DNA from: a virus
Virus record (IMG/VR): IMGVR_UViG_3300035125_000033
Coordinates: 1 to 33,047 of that record
Strand: one strand, 5' to 3'
DNA: 33,047 nucleotides
Notes under the pieces: model-generated
Databases searched by the model: none
What the model saw: the letters and a program-made list of their open reading frames with translations, nothing else
What the model was told of the DNA's origin: nothing
In this document: piece by piece, positions 1 through 8,840 of the stretch
Position numbering within the stretch: position 1 is the first letter of the stretch
Layout of the letters: the number at the start of each line of letters is the position of its first letter
Position numbers and translations under genes: made by a program

Positions 1-107
1 CGTTACTAAGAGTATAGGTTTCTCCTGTAGCCCCCACACCAGCATAGTAGTCCATCCACTCGCCAGGACCATCGGTAATTCTGAATGGATTGGGTTTGTA
101 TGGCACG
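1..107 (-). CDS. Partial small virion-type protein, N-terminus only
   Basis: An open frame starts at a GTG at 107-105, just after the stop of the M15-like gene, and runs off the left edge of the window (35 codons visible). A good ribosome binding site (AAGGGAGAA) lies about ten bases upstream of the GTG. The visible protein begins VPYKPNPFRITDGPGEW and has a Gly/Tyr/Thr-rich stretch that reads like a small structural or decoration protein. Function is not recognised. The gene would continue the leftward late operon; the true 3' end is outside the window. Confidence 0.5.
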
Positions 108-108
108 G

Positions 109-456
109 TTAGAACTTCTCCCTTGTATTAGGATGTACTTGACAATGAATGTGCATCCCTTCCTTCTTTTCTGGAAATTGGTAGTGCGCAATCGCTACCT
201 GTTTCTCTGGTCTTTTGAAGTCGTATTGCCAGACCTCGTTGACAGCCTGTGCAATAAACTCAGCAACAGTCTGACTGTCACACTCAAGATCAACCGCACG
301 ACAAAAAGGCTGAGTCCCATGCACACCAGAATCGCCAGGCCGAAAAACACTATTGATCCGAGAAAGGCCAAAGCGTTTAGTTATCCAGTGAACTATTTCC
401 TGAAGCTGCTTGTCTAGGTTTAGTACGTCCAGGTTTTTTATCTGGTACGAGTACAT
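109..456 (-). CDS. M15-like peptidase, candidate endolysin
   Basis: This 115-residue protein carries a pattern seen in zinc D,D-peptidases of the M15 (VanY/D-Ala-D-Ala carboxypeptidase) type: a Ser-Gly-Val-His at 43-46, an Ala-Val-Asp at 54-56 and a His-Ile-His at 102-104, which would give the His/Asp/His zinc ligands. The spacing between the first His and the Asp is longer than the usual H-x6-D, so the assignment is tentative. Such enzymes cut peptidoglycan peptides and act as phage lysins. The gene sits at the lysis end of the late operon, next to small membrane proteins. Its start overlaps the preceding gene by 80 bases; no later ATG leaves the motif intact, and an AAGGA lies about 12 bases upstream. 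Confidence 0.5.
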   Translation of the reverse strand: MYSYQIKNLDVLNLDKQLQEIVHWITKRFGLSRINSVFRPGDSGVHGTQPFCRAVDLECDSQTVAEFIAQAVNEVWQYDFKRPEKQVAIAHYQFPEKKEGMHIHCQVHPNTREKF

Positions 457-610
457 GCCCTAAGTTTTCCTTTTCCTTCTCACACCGTTGAATCACGCTG
501 TCCAGTATCTTCTTGGCTTCATGGAGCCTGCGCTCGACTATCTTGACAGACGCTACGATGGCGTTGTATGCGTCCTTTGTGACGATAATGTAATGGTCAT
601 TAACTTCCAT
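377..610 (-). CDS. Small charged helical protein, function unknown
   Basis: The 77-residue product is predicted from composition to be mostly helical: a long run of Lys/Glu/Arg-rich sequence between about residues 15 and 50, then a Pro/Lys-rich, probably disordered tail. No signal peptide or membrane segment is visible. The ATG at 610 lies 11 bases inside the end of the upstream membrane protein gene, so translation is probably coupled. Its 3' end overlaps the M15-like gene by 80 bases. Position among lysis-type genes suggests a role in lysis or its regulation, but the sequence shows no diagnostic motif. Confidence 0.45.
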   Translation of the reverse strand: MEVNDHYIIVTKDAYNAIVASVKIVERRLHEAKKILDSVIQRCEKEKENLGHVLVPDKKPGRTKPRQAASGNSSLDN

Positions 611-863
611 TCAGCCGCTTAATCTCGCCAAGGATTTCAGTAACCTTATTGTTCATGCTGTTGAGTTTTTCAATCTGACTACCGGCCGAGGATTTTATGT
701 CATTTACAGCCTTGTTAAGCATTTCATGCCGTTCATCACAAAACTTCTCGTCTACTTTTTTCTCTACGTCTTTTCGCATATTTCCAAATATAATCCGCAT
801 AAGCCCCACCGTCGCTCCGCTAGTTACGACTCCAGTCAGTACTAAATGCCCGGGCTCTATCAT
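600..863 (-). CDS. Small membrane protein with coiled coil, holin or spanin-like
   Basis: The start is set at the ATG at 863, which overlaps the upstream stop codon as ATGA; a longer open frame exists but ignores this coupling. The 87-residue protein has one hydrophobic segment near its N-terminus (about 7-27), followed by a charged region with heptad-like spacing to the C-terminus (about 30-85). One membrane helix plus a long charged helix is the layout of several phage lysis accessory proteins (holin-like or inner-membrane spanin). It lies two genes from the M15-like lysin candidate. No family-specific motif is seen. Confidence 0.45.
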   Translation of the reverse strand: MIEPGHLVLTGVVTSGATVGLMRIIFGNMRKDVEKKVDEKFCDERHEMLNKAVNDIKSSAGSQIEKLNSMNNKVTEILGEIKRLNGS

Positions 864-1183
864 TTTTTCAGCTCCCGTTGTAGTCGTTCCAGTTCCTGAA
901 TCAGCCATTTGTAGTTTCCCTTCACTTCCTCTGGCAACAACTGAAAGCAAGCGTCATGGGTATAGCACCCAAAGTTGTTCTGTATTGCCCAGATTTGCTG
1001 CTGGACACGCCAAATGCGGTTGGCGATGCGATCTTGCTTAACGTCCATTGCTAGGGCTTCAAAGTCGTGCTTAAGCTCCAGGTGTACCTTCATGGGTGTG
1101 AAGAAATAAATAGCACCCAGGGTAGCGGTGATTAAAACTATGTAACTACCTGCGATAGCTAAAACTGCACGTAAAGTGTTCAT
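860..1183 (-). CDS. Membrane-anchored small protein, possible inner-membrane spanin
   Basis: The 107-residue protein starts with a strong membrane helix (about residues 5-29) and continues as a soluble, mostly helical domain with two cysteines (73 and 79) and a Leu/Glu/Arg-rich end. The ATG at 1183 is preceded by a purine stretch (GGGGGATG). The stop overlaps the next gene as ATGA. An N-terminal anchor with an extracytoplasmic coil is typical of Rz-type spanins, and the location in the lysis region fits, but no lipoprotein partner is identified, so the role is inferred only from layout. Confidence 0.45.
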   Translation of the reverse strand: MNTLRAVLAIAGSYIVLITATLGAIYFFTPMKVHLELKHDFEALAMDVKQDRIANRIWRVQQQIWAIQNNFGCYTHDACFQLLPEEVKGNYKWLIQELERLQRELKK

Positions 1184-1199
1184 AGTATATCATCCCCCG

Positions 1200-3197
1200 T
1201 TATGGTGCTACTATACTCGGTCCAGTAGAATCATACGACATTGTTGGAGCACCTGCTTTATAGCTGCACCCAAAAGTCTCTACTCCTACCTGTTCAACCG
1301 AAATGATAAAGCTGGGAGTTGCTGTTATGTTTGAACTTCCTGCAACACAACTTGCGTCAATTGTCATGGTGATGGTCTCGTCTGCTGTGATGTTATAGCT
1401 TGCCAAGGCTGGCAAGGTCACTGTGGCAGTATCAGCATCGGTCCTTGCCACTGCTGTGTAAGTGATAACATCCCTAACTTCATTATTCCAACCGTTGGCT
1501 TCACTCTGAGCCGAGTCAAATCCCTGAATGAAGGCAGTCGTTACAGCATTGTCGGCTCCGAGAGTAGCATCCCAAGTATCACCAGCAAGTTCTACAACAA
1601 TAGTCCTGCCACCGCTTCTAATATCCCCCTCTGGGCAACCACCAAATACAATTGTACCAGTTGCTTCGCCTGTTGCGATGTATTCATGAGAACCTATATC
1701 CCAAGATACACCTTCTGGTCTTGTAGTCCCAGCCCTGTCTGTTGTGAATAAAGACGACCAATCAACACCAACATTTATTGCTGAACTTCCTGCTGTAATA
1801 GTTCCGTCTGATTGAACACTTGGGTCAGTGATTACTTCACTGTCTTGGCACCCACTACTTGATTTAAAGCTAGCATAAGTTTCATTGTTACCCAAATATA
1901 TTACATTGTTACTTGAATTAAAAACATTATAATCAAATGACCAAGAATCACCATCGGCATGCGAGCCATATGTGATAGCATTGCCGCTTTCTTCGCTTGC
2001 AGGAAACTCATAACCTGTGGAATCATAAAAAATGTTGTTTTCTACATAACAATTAGTATGATCTGATCCTCCAAGGCTTGTGCTACCACTGTAACTAATT
2101 AAAAATGTAGAATCATGCCCCTTGAATGTATTATTTAAGACATAGATTTCGCTGGCTGCTGTAAAAGCTGAATCAGTTAAGGCAATGGTTATACAATGAC
2201 AATTAGTCGCGGACATTACATCCTCATGAAACCAATTGTTGTAAACTATAAATCCGGTAGGTTGATTATTTGTATGTGAAGGTTGTGGAGTCCAGTAAAT
2301 TATATTATGTTGATTTCCAGTGACATCTCTCCATCCTCGAATTTCATTATTCCAAATTCGATAATGAGTAGCATATAATTGAAGAACATCAGGATGCCCT
2401 CTTTCAGCTAAAATCCTATCTCCCAAAACATTATTATAAATATCTACTGAGCTATTCCAACATTCAATTACATCATCATGAGTGTTAGTCATCGTGTTAT
2501 GATGAATCAAGATACTCCCATAGCTCGATCCAACAGTACCAGAGGTAATGGTTATTCCATCCTGATAGTTGTCATGAATATAACAATAAGCCAACTCGAA
2601 ACTACTAAAATTATGACCAGAGTCAATAGGACACCGTATACCACTTTCCGAAGGTGCATCACCATTGTTATCTATTTCCATATATTCAAGAACTATATAA
2701 TCGGATGTCCCCTCAACCACTATCCCATCACCTTGACATCCAGTAATTCTCATTTTTCTATTTCCCGAACCATCATTACCGGAAATAGTAATATATTCCT
2801 TGTCATTCATCCAAAAGGCTTCATAGGTAGATGGTGTAATAGTTACAGTCCCGTCATGATTCGCACTTGCAGTCGGGTGCGCTGCTCCCGGTTTGATTGA
2901 AATGACATTACCTGAAGTACCAGAGCCTTGTATCCTACCTCTAACCCAAGTATAAGTAACTCCAGCCACACCACCATCAATGTAAAGAGTATCATTAGCA
3001 CTAATTTTATTTGCTCCTGCTCCCCATAATGCCCCGCCACTCGCAAAAACTGAATCACAATCCCAACAATTAGCCCAATCAGAACCATCATTGTTACCAG
3101 CAGAAGATGAGCTACAGTGCAGATTTTCGGCAAAAGAAGTAGATACCGATACCAACAAACAAAACACAAAAACAATAAATAGTATTAGTCTATTCAT
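1200..3197 (-). CDS. Secreted parallel beta-helix tailspike-like protein
   Basis: The 665-residue protein opens with a clear Sec signal peptide (basic NR, a hydrophobic core, then a likely cut after Ser-Phe-Ala near residue 23). Residues roughly 100-450 show the repeated Asn/Ile/Tyr pattern of right-handed parallel beta-helix proteins (for example IYNNVLG and VYNNWFH steps), the fold of pectate lyases and phage tailspikes. The last 150 residues form a separate beta-rich domain with a GG.TIVVELAGDTW motif and a GWNNEV motif, which I recognise as a recurrent C-terminal domain of phage and environmental bacterial surface proteins of unknown role. It probably binds or cleaves a host surface glycan. 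It overlaps the upstream gene by 8 bases. The signal peptide is odd for a virion protein. Confidence 0.7.
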   Translation of the reverse strand: MNRLILFIVFVFCLLVSVSTSFAENLHCSSSSAGNNDGSDWANCWDCDSVFASGGALWGAGANKISANDTLYIDGGVAGVTYTWVRGRIQGSGTSGNVISIKPGAAHPTASANHDGTVTITPSTYEAFWMNDKEYITISGNDGSGNRKMRITGCQGDGIVVEGTSDYIVLEYMEIDNNGDAPSESGIRCPIDSGHNFSSFELAYCYIHDNYQDGITITSGTVGSSYGSILIHHNTMTNTHDDVIECWNSSVDIYNNVLGDRILAERGHPDVLQLYATHYRIWNNEIRGWRDVTGNQHNIIYWTPQPSHTNNQPTGFIVYNNWFHEDVMSATNCHCITIALTDSAFTAASEIYVLNNTFKGHDSTFLISYSGSTSLGGSDHTNCYVENNIFYDSTGYEFPASEESGNAITYGSHADGDSWSFDYNVFNSSNNVIYLGNNETYASFKSSSGCQDSEVITDPSVQSDGTITAGSSAINVGVDWSSLFTTDRAGTTRPEGVSWDIGSHEYIATGEATGTIVFGGCPEGDIRSGGRTIVVELAGDTWDATLGADNAVTTAFIQGFDSAQSEANGWNNEVRDVITYTAVARTDADTATVTLPALASYNITADETITMTIDASCVAGSSNITATPSFIISVEQVGVETFGCSYKAGAPTMSYDSTGPSIVAP

Positions 3198-3804
3198 AAA
3201 GCTGATATTTCAAAGTTCTTATAGTACTTTCATTAGTCCATGAGTTGTCAGAGCCATCTCCGCTGTACTCAAGACGTTCTGTTGTGCCATCTTTGGTGCT
3301 TTCACAAAGGACTTGATTTGTGTCACTTATTTGATCGCAGTATGTTACAAGCCAATAAGTAGTAGTATTGGTAATGCTTGGACTGGTAGAGAATGTAAAG
3401 TCTATCCATTGATAACTTGTTGTCAAACTTGCCATAGCATAAGAATCTGATACAGCATCTGCTACTTGTGCTTGAGGTTCATCATTAGCTGCATCATGAG
3501 TGTAAATATAAACAATGATGTTTCCAGTGGGTGTACCAGATTTTTTAAGATACAACGCAACCTTACAAATAGACTTAGTAGCTGTTGCAACAAACTTGCA
3601 ACCATACCAATCTTTGTTGGCAGAAGGATTTAAGGCCCAATCGTAAACAGTATCAGAACCAGTTTCACCCTGAACTACCGTGTTACAACTAGCAACAGTT
3701 GTATTGCCTCCAGCTACAACCATCGGGTTCCAAGCATGACATGGTATGGTGGGAAATATCATCAAGCAAAACAATAAGTTTAGCCTCTTTATCAGTTGGC
3801 CCAT
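3190..3804 (-). CDS. Secreted jelly-roll-like beta protein, possible carbohydrate binding
   Basis: The start is set at the ATG at 3804, which overlaps the upstream TAA as TAATG. The 204-residue product begins with a signal peptide (KR, then a Leu/Ile-rich core, cut near Pro-Cys-His-Ala around residue 24). The mature part has the strand pattern of a beta-sandwich seen in appended binding modules: KVALYLKKSGTPTGNIIVYI near the middle, and YQWIDFTF and TTYWLVTY further on. It contains several cysteines that could pair in the periplasm. The gene lies between a fibre-like and a spike-like gene, so a glycan-binding or spike-accessory role is inferred. No catalytic motif is seen. Confidence 0.6.
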   Translation of the reverse strand: MGQLIKRLNLLFCLMIFPTIPCHAWNPMVVAGGNTTVASCNTVVQGETGSDTVYDWALNPSANKDWYGCKFVATATKSICKVALYLKKSGTPTGNIIVYIYTHDAANDEPQAQVADAVSDSYAMASLTTSYQWIDFTFSTSPSITNTTTYWLVTYCDQISDTNQVLCESTKDGTTERLEYSGDGSDNSWTNESTIRTLKYQLYE

Positions 3805-4844
3805 TAGTCGGCTACACCTCCATCTACACATGTTCCTATTTCACCAGTTACATACCATTTATTTACTGCTAAGCATGTGCATGTAACTTGGTTTCCTGCC
3901 GCTCCAGCAAGGTCAAGCTCGTCTTGTGCATCTAATTCTGTGCCATCAGAAAGAACGAAAAGATCAGAAGCATCGTTTGAAGTAAGGGAGTTGAGGTGTG
4001 CGGCTGTACTCTTAACTGTAACCCATTTACCCGTGGCTGTATCGCATTGGTCTGCTGGAATATCTACATCTCCCGCACCGGTCATTAGGATAATCGAGTT
4101 CATCTGCTCTGCTGTAAGCGTAATTCCATCTGCGTCAGTGATGACATTCATAGCTCCTTGAATTGTAGTAATTGCTAATGTGGTAGGGTCGCTAAACCCT
4201 TGAGTGAGATTTACACAATTCCACCGTGCGCTTCTGTAGACAAACAGTAAATATACAATCTGAGTGTCACTACCCGTAAAGTCCACACCTGCATTACCTT
4301 CAATATTGGCATTAGCGGAAAAGTCGATCTTGGCATACTGGTTGTCAACTTCAAGAACGAACCAGTCACCGTCTGAAAACTCGCTATGATCGTCGCCATC
4401 GTCAAAGTCAGTTATGGTATCAACCGTAGTGTCATCATCAGTCACGCTATAGAAATTATTCACGCCCGTTGCTGCCTCTGATACGTCCGGTGTAGTATCG
4501 TTTGCAGTCATAGCCTGGATTGTTGCACCACCTGTAAATTTCTCGTCTAAACCCGGAGCGTTGTCGTCAATATAAGCCTTAATACTTTGCTGAGTACACA
4601 GCTTAGTTGCACTGTCTGAAGCCATATCATCTTCATCAAGCACATCTGAGATATTGGGCGTCGTTGGAAAGTCTAGATTGTAACCGTTAAGATCAAGGTC
4701 ACTGCCGAGCTGGGGAGTAACATCATCGACCAACTGTGTTAAACCTCCACCGATCATGCCGTCGCCTATCATCGGTGCCCAGCAAGGTGCGGAATACAAA
4801 CCCAGTAAAAGAACAACAACGGCTATAACTCTTAATGTCTTCAC
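3804..4844 (-). CDS. Secreted tail-fibre-like protein
   Basis: The 346-residue product starts at GTG 4844, with a GGAG eight bases upstream. It has an N-terminal Sec signal peptide (KTLR, hydrophobic core, likely cut near Cys-Trp-Ala at 23). Right after it comes text typical of phage tail fibres: DDVTPQLGSDLDLNGYNLD (about residues 40-58), followed by DMASDSATKLCTQQSIKAYI (about 73-92). The rest is acidic, Thr/Asp-rich and beta-like. This suggests a host-recognition fibre, but one routed through the Sec system. The stop overlaps the next start (TAATG). Whether it is a virion part or a released adhesin cannot be decided from sequence alone. Confidence 0.65.
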   Translation of the reverse strand: MKTLRVIAVVVLLLGLYSAPCWAPMIGDGMIGGGLTQLVDDVTPQLGSDLDLNGYNLDFPTTPNISDVLDEDDMASDSATKLCTQQSIKAYIDDNAPGLDEKFTGGATIQAMTANDTTPDVSEAATGVNNFYSVTDDDTTVDTITDFDDGDDHSEFSDGDWFVLEVDNQYAKIDFSANANIEGNAGVDFTGSDTQIVYLLFVYRSARWNCVNLTQGFSDPTTLAITTIQGAMNVITDADGITLTAEQMNSIILMTGAGDVDIPADQCDTATGKWVTVKSTAAHLNSLTSNDASDLFVLSDGTELDAQDELDLAGAAGNQVTCTCLAVNKWYVTGEIGTCVDGGVAD

Positions 4845-4854
4845 AGTTTGTCTC

Positions 4855-5232
4855 CTAGTACCTGTAAGTTACTCGTAGCGTTGCATCGGTTGTTACTCGG
4901 ATAGCTTTAAACTTATGAATATCATGCTCGTTGACCAAAGTAATATTACTTCCGGCATTAACCAAGTGTCCTTCAGAGGAAGTCGGATCAGTACCATCAA
5001 TTCTAAACCTGATTTGATCACTTTCTACAGTTATAAAAACTGCCCTACACCTAGGACTGTCCATGTTACTTGCTGTGAAACCAATGGCAGTCGAGCTAAC
5101 CGTAATAGCTTCATAAGCACCAGCTTCGTGTTTTGATTCTATCACATTAACTGTTGTAAAAGCGCTTGCAACAGACGACAGAGTAAAGCTAACTAAAATT
5201 GTTAATACAATAACACGCATTTGTCGTTCCAT
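4855..5232 (-). CDS. Small secreted beta-rich virion-type protein
   Basis: The 125-residue protein follows a near-perfect ribosome binding site (AGGAGGTGATATC before the ATG). Residues 1-24 form a signal peptide ending Val-Ala-Ser-Ala. The mature domain matches a small beta protein often seen beside phage fibre genes, with an IRFRIDGTDPTSSEGHLVNA segment and a closing TLRVTYRY strand. In other phages such proteins have no signal peptide as far as I know, so the leader here is notable. It is the first of four consecutive secreted products. The role is probably structural (fibre or baseplate accessory); exact function unknown. Confidence 0.55.
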   Translation of the reverse strand: MERQMRVIVLTILVSFTLSSVASAFTTVNVIESKHEAGAYEAITVSSTAIGFTASNMDSPRCRAVFITVESDQIRFRIDGTDPTSSEGHLVNAGSNITLVNEHDIHKFKAIRVTTDATLRVTYRY

Positions 5233-5243
5233 GATATCACCTC

Positions 5244-5474
5244 CTAATCGTGCGGAAAAGCTCCGTAACTCTCACTTGCCCTATTCGTCCAAGCCGTGGA
5301 ATAGCTTGTATCTCCTTTGCCTCCTACATACCCAATAGTTTCACCGCTTTCGTCGTACTTCATGATATACCAATAACTGTCCTTATCCTTACAGCCAATA
5401 TACATTGGATCGCTGTCTACATCTGCATTATACGGATACCAGCGACCTGTGACTGTGCGTGGGTAGGATGGCAT
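5244..5474 (-). CDS. Small Tyr/Asp-rich protein, function unknown
   Basis: The 76-residue product begins MPSYPRTVTGRWYPYNADVD and is rich in Tyr, Asp, Gly and Ser, with no signal peptide or membrane helix. Its ATG lies three bases after the stop of the large ejection-type protein, with only a weak A-rich stretch upstream, so it probably depends on translation of that gene. The composition resembles small virion or fibre-associated proteins. It lies directly before the secreted fibre-like group. No family was recognised. Confidence 0.45.
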   Translation of the reverse strand: MPSYPRTVTGRWYPYNADVDSDPMYIGCKDKDSYWYIMKYDESGETIGYVGGKGDTSYSTAWTNRASESYGAFPHD

Positions 5475-5477
5475 AAT

Positions 5478-8400
5478 TTATTTTATTTCCATTCTGAGCA
5501 ATTGTTCTTTCCTAGTAAAAGTATCTGTTAATCTCTGCATTAGGGTTTCTGGCGTAATTTGAGTGCCATGAGACGGCACAGACAACCTGTATCTCTGTAT
5601 ATCTTTTAAAACAGCATCAGCTTGTTTACTCCCAAAACCATATCTATTAATCATGCGCCGAAATTGTGACAACAATCGTTCTCTTTGTTTATTCCAAAAA
5701 ACAGTTTGGGCTCTACGTGCTCGATAACTTTGATATCGTTTTGACGATTCTACAGGTTGAAATCCAAAGACTCCCTTTTTTACAGCCTGAAAAGTCGTAT
5801 ATTTTACAGGCTTGCCTTCATCATCTAATATTGCTTTTCCTGCTCGTGTAGTTTGCCCTTCTATTGCCAACCGTTTAGCTTTCATGGCATTAGAAAATAC
5901 CATCGGTGTAATTGGGGAATTCTCGATAGCTCTATAGATATCTCCGTTATACAAATGTTCTGTAGCTTTAATTGTGTCATCTATATATGAAAAAGGAACA
6001 CCCAAAACATCTGTTGCTCCTTCCAGAATCATAGCTCTTGGATCGTCGGAAGATAATCCATGCTGCCCAGGAATCTCCATACCGATAGAGCCACTAATAT
6101 CCACATCTAATAAAGCAGGGAGACCATAAACAATTTCATCCTCGACTTCTTCTAATCCAAACTCCTTTATTTTGCTTTTAAACCATTGTCTCGGCTGATA
6201 TCCATATCTTTGGGCAATTGATTCAAGTGTTTTCGCCAAAGGGATAGAACTAATACCACCTACAGCAACTATAGACCCTAACGCTTTCACAACAGCTTTT
6301 TTGTCTGTTCTGTTTAGAACTGCTAACAAGTTTATATAATGATGAGGGAATGTTCTAAACGTATAGGCTGAACGAGCTAATTTCGCAGGAATTGAACCGC
6401 GAAACAAACTAGGCAAATTGCTTTTTCCGTAAGTAAAGTGGCTGTCTTCTACTACCTGACCTGCCCTTTCTATGGCTTCATCGAATCCTAGTCCTTGTTT
6501 TCTAAACGCTCTAAATCCTGCTAAGAAAGTTGATTGCCGATTAAATCGTTCGGCAATTGCCATTGGCCCACCCATAATCTTTTGAACAACATTGGGTATT
6601 TTCCCATAGTTCCCAATATCACCCATTAATTCTCGAACATATTGTTCGTGGCCCCATCTTTTTTGAAGTGCAATTCGCAAAGCCTTTTGTTCCTCATTTA
6701 ATAATTGTTTTCCTTTGGGTGCATAATGAGCAACAATATCTGCCATTGCTTTCGATAACTTTGGATATGCCCACCTAGTTTCAAGGGACAATCTTGGTGC
6801 TGCTGCGATTGCGTTTTGGGTTGCATTTACAAACCCACTTTTTAAAACAGCCCCTAAATATTTATGGAAAGAAGCTGCTCGAATGCCAGAACTAATAATG
6901 TCTGTTGTGTCTGAGTTAGCCATTACATCTCGGACATATTCTTCTCCCCATCTAAATAATCGTGGTGCTTCGGCAGCAGGGATGCCTTTTTCAGATTTAT
7001 CAAATGCCATATTAACCAAAGTTTTTCTAAACTGCTGGGCAGCATCCATTTTTGTAGTATAACCGGCAAAACCATTCACATAATCATATAAAACTTTTTT
7101 TAGATTTCCCGTCTCAAACCCTTCAATAAAATTTTGGCGCGAGATTCCATGCTGCCCCCAGCCCCGTTGTTTGAAAATGTTCGCCACATTTTGTTTTAGT
7201 TCTTGTTGAATAGCTTCATCAAAGTTTTTACTAGCAACATCAATTACCTGACTGAGTGCCTCAGGGTTAATTTGAAAATATACTTCTTCTGGCAATTTAG
7301 TAACCTTGCCGCTATCAACTATTTCGTATCCTTCTTTTGCCAATTGACTTTTTATCCGTTGCCCTGCAAGCCCGGTATTAAATTGTATGCGTCTTGCTGG
7401 TTCTCCTTCTTTAATAGCCCGTACAAAATATTTTCCCGTTCGGACTCTAGGGAAATACCCTACAATGTTTCCAATTTGTTGCCTTAGTGCCATTATTTCG
7501 TCATCAGGGACTCCCATCTCTTTTATTTTTCTCCAAAAGAACGATTGAACATCGTCCAATGTTTGCCTAACAGCAGTATAAGCTTCTATCCCTCGTTGAG
7601 ACAACCCAGCTTTAGCCAGATCAACAGTATCAAAAACCTTACCTTCCTTGTCACCTAGAAGCAAAATCCTTTTAACCGCATCATAGTCTGCACCTTTCAA
7701 TTTAAAGAATGGCTCTAATCCCTCTAAAAACTGTTGCTGTAATTCAGTTCGTGCGTCTCCACGTGCCATTTCAATATCATACAATTTCTTTATTTGAGGA
7801 TACTTCTTGCTCAACCATTGAGGTATCCCAATAATTTGTTCTCTTACCTTAAGGTCTTTCCTTGTAGGAGGTTTCCACCAAACTTTGCCTGCTGTTTCTT
7901 TTATCAATCGTTGTGTGCTGTCTAAACCCTCTCGTAAGGGTAGCCCCGAATGAAAATACATTATGTCCTTTTCATCTAACATATCTTCGGCAGTGCGTTC
8001 CCACCACTGAGGATATGATCGTTGTGATTTCGCCGCAGCACGTAACACCTTAGAAGTTTCCGAAAGGTCTTGTCCCTTTAATCGAATAGTTTCTTTTGCA
8101 AGTTGTGTAAGGTCTTTTGTTTTCTCTATAGCCTCTTTCGACAAAACAGTACCAAGTCGCCGTTGGGGAACCTCTAAATCAATTGATTGAATGATTTTTT
8201 GATTTGCTTCTTGTATCGCTTTTATACGGTCTGTCGGCTGGGCATGTTTAACTGGTAATATTCGTTCTGTATTACCCTTAACAGTTTGGTTTATGATCTT
8301 TTGATTTCTTTGAGCAACAGAAAGATCAGCAGGATGAGTTAAATCGTCAAATAGCTCATCTATATATTGTTGATTTTTTACTTGCCTTTGTTGGATAGCT

Positions 8401-8840
8401 GTTTTTGTTTTCCCAGTTATTAGGTTTTCCATTATGTTTTGCGCCGATTGTTGTTCTAACGACTTAATTGCTTTTCTACCAAAAAACGCAACTGCTGTGT
8501 TCCCACCAATGGTCCAATCTAGCAATTTAGTAAATTCCAGAAAGTTTTGCTGGCTTCGTGCTTCAGCAGGCATTGCTTCTGCAAGCTTGCGGCCCTCTTC
8601 TGTCATATATTGATAAAATGGTATTAATCGAGTTACAAACCGACCAACATGCTCATACCATGATTTTTCCGGCTCGGCAGTAATGGTTCCATACTTTTGT
8701 GCTCTATACTCATCTCGGAATGAAGTAAGCGGTCTGGTATTATGGGCATAGTTAAACCCTAACGATTGACCGCCTATAGCATATCGTTTCTTGTTTTCTG
8801 GCTCTATAGGAACAGCACCAACAGCGTATTGCACCATCAT
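5478..8840 (-). CDS. Large polyvalent/ejection protein, PLxRFG-like
   Basis: At 1120 residues this is the longest gene. It is largely helical and charged, with a hydrophobic Gly/Ala/Val segment near residues 850-870 (ALGSIVAVGGISSIPLA). Two stretches match what I know of the large phage polyvalent proteins carrying the PLxRFG region: VGYFPRVRTGKYFVRA near 460, and IVYGLPALLDVDISGSIG near 900-915. In short-tailed phages the gene in this place, downstream of tail and small internal proteins, encodes an internal virion protein that is ejected with the DNA and may line the trans-envelope channel. Such proteins can also carry effector domains; none is obvious here. The start overlaps the upstream stop (ATGA), with a GGAG just upstream. 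Confidence 0.6.
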   Translation of the reverse strand: MMVQYAVGAVPIEPENKKRYAIGGQSLGFNYAHNTRPLTSFRDEYRAQKYGTITAEPEKSWYEHVGRFVTRLIPFYQYMTEEGRKLAEAMPAEARSQQNFLEFTKLLDWTIGGNTAVAFFGRKAIKSLEQQSAQNIMENLITGKTKTAIQQRQVKNQQYIDELFDDLTHPADLSVAQRNQKIINQTVKGNTERILPVKHAQPTDRIKAIQEANQKIIQSIDLEVPQRRLGTVLSKEAIEKTKDLTQLAKETIRLKGQDLSETSKVLRAAAKSQRSYPQWWERTAEDMLDEKDIMYFHSGLPLREGLDSTQRLIKETAGKVWWKPPTRKDLKVREQIIGIPQWLSKKYPQIKKLYDIEMARGDARTELQQQFLEGLEPFFKLKGADYDAVKRILLLGDKEGKVFDTVDLAKAGLSQRGIEAYTAVRQTLDDVQSFFWRKIKEMGVPDDEIMALRQQIGNIVGYFPRVRTGKYFVRAIKEGEPARRIQFNTGLAGQRIKSQLAKEGYEIVDSGKVTKLPEEVYFQINPEALSQVIDVASKNFDEAIQQELKQNVANIFKQRGWGQHGISRQNFIEGFETGNLKKVLYDYVNGFAGYTTKMDAAQQFRKTLVNMAFDKSEKGIPAAEAPRLFRWGEEYVRDVMANSDTTDIISSGIRAASFHKYLGAVLKSGFVNATQNAIAAAPRLSLETRWAYPKLSKAMADIVAHYAPKGKQLLNEEQKALRIALQKRWGHEQYVRELMGDIGNYGKIPNVVQKIMGGPMAIAERFNRQSTFLAGFRAFRKQGLGFDEAIERAGQVVEDSHFTYGKSNLPSLFRGSIPAKLARSAYTFRTFPHHYINLLAVLNRTDKKAVVKALGSIVAVGGISSIPLAKTLESIAQRYGYQPRQWFKSKIKEFGLEEVEDEIVYGLPALLDVDISGSIGMEIPGQHGLSSDDPRAMILEGATDVLGVPFSYIDDTIKATEHLYNGDIYRAIENSPITPMVFSNAMKAKRLAIEGQTTRAGKAILDDEGKPVKYTTFQAVKKGVFGFQPVESSKRYQSYRARRAQTVFWNKQRERLLSQFRRMINRYGFGSKQADAVLKDIQRYRLSVPSHGTQITPETLMQRLTDTFTRKEQLLRMEIK

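Noticed and set aside
85-417. 110-codon plus-strand frame
   Set aside because: Lies fully opposite the M15-like gene and its partial neighbour; no ribosome binding site or recognisable pattern.
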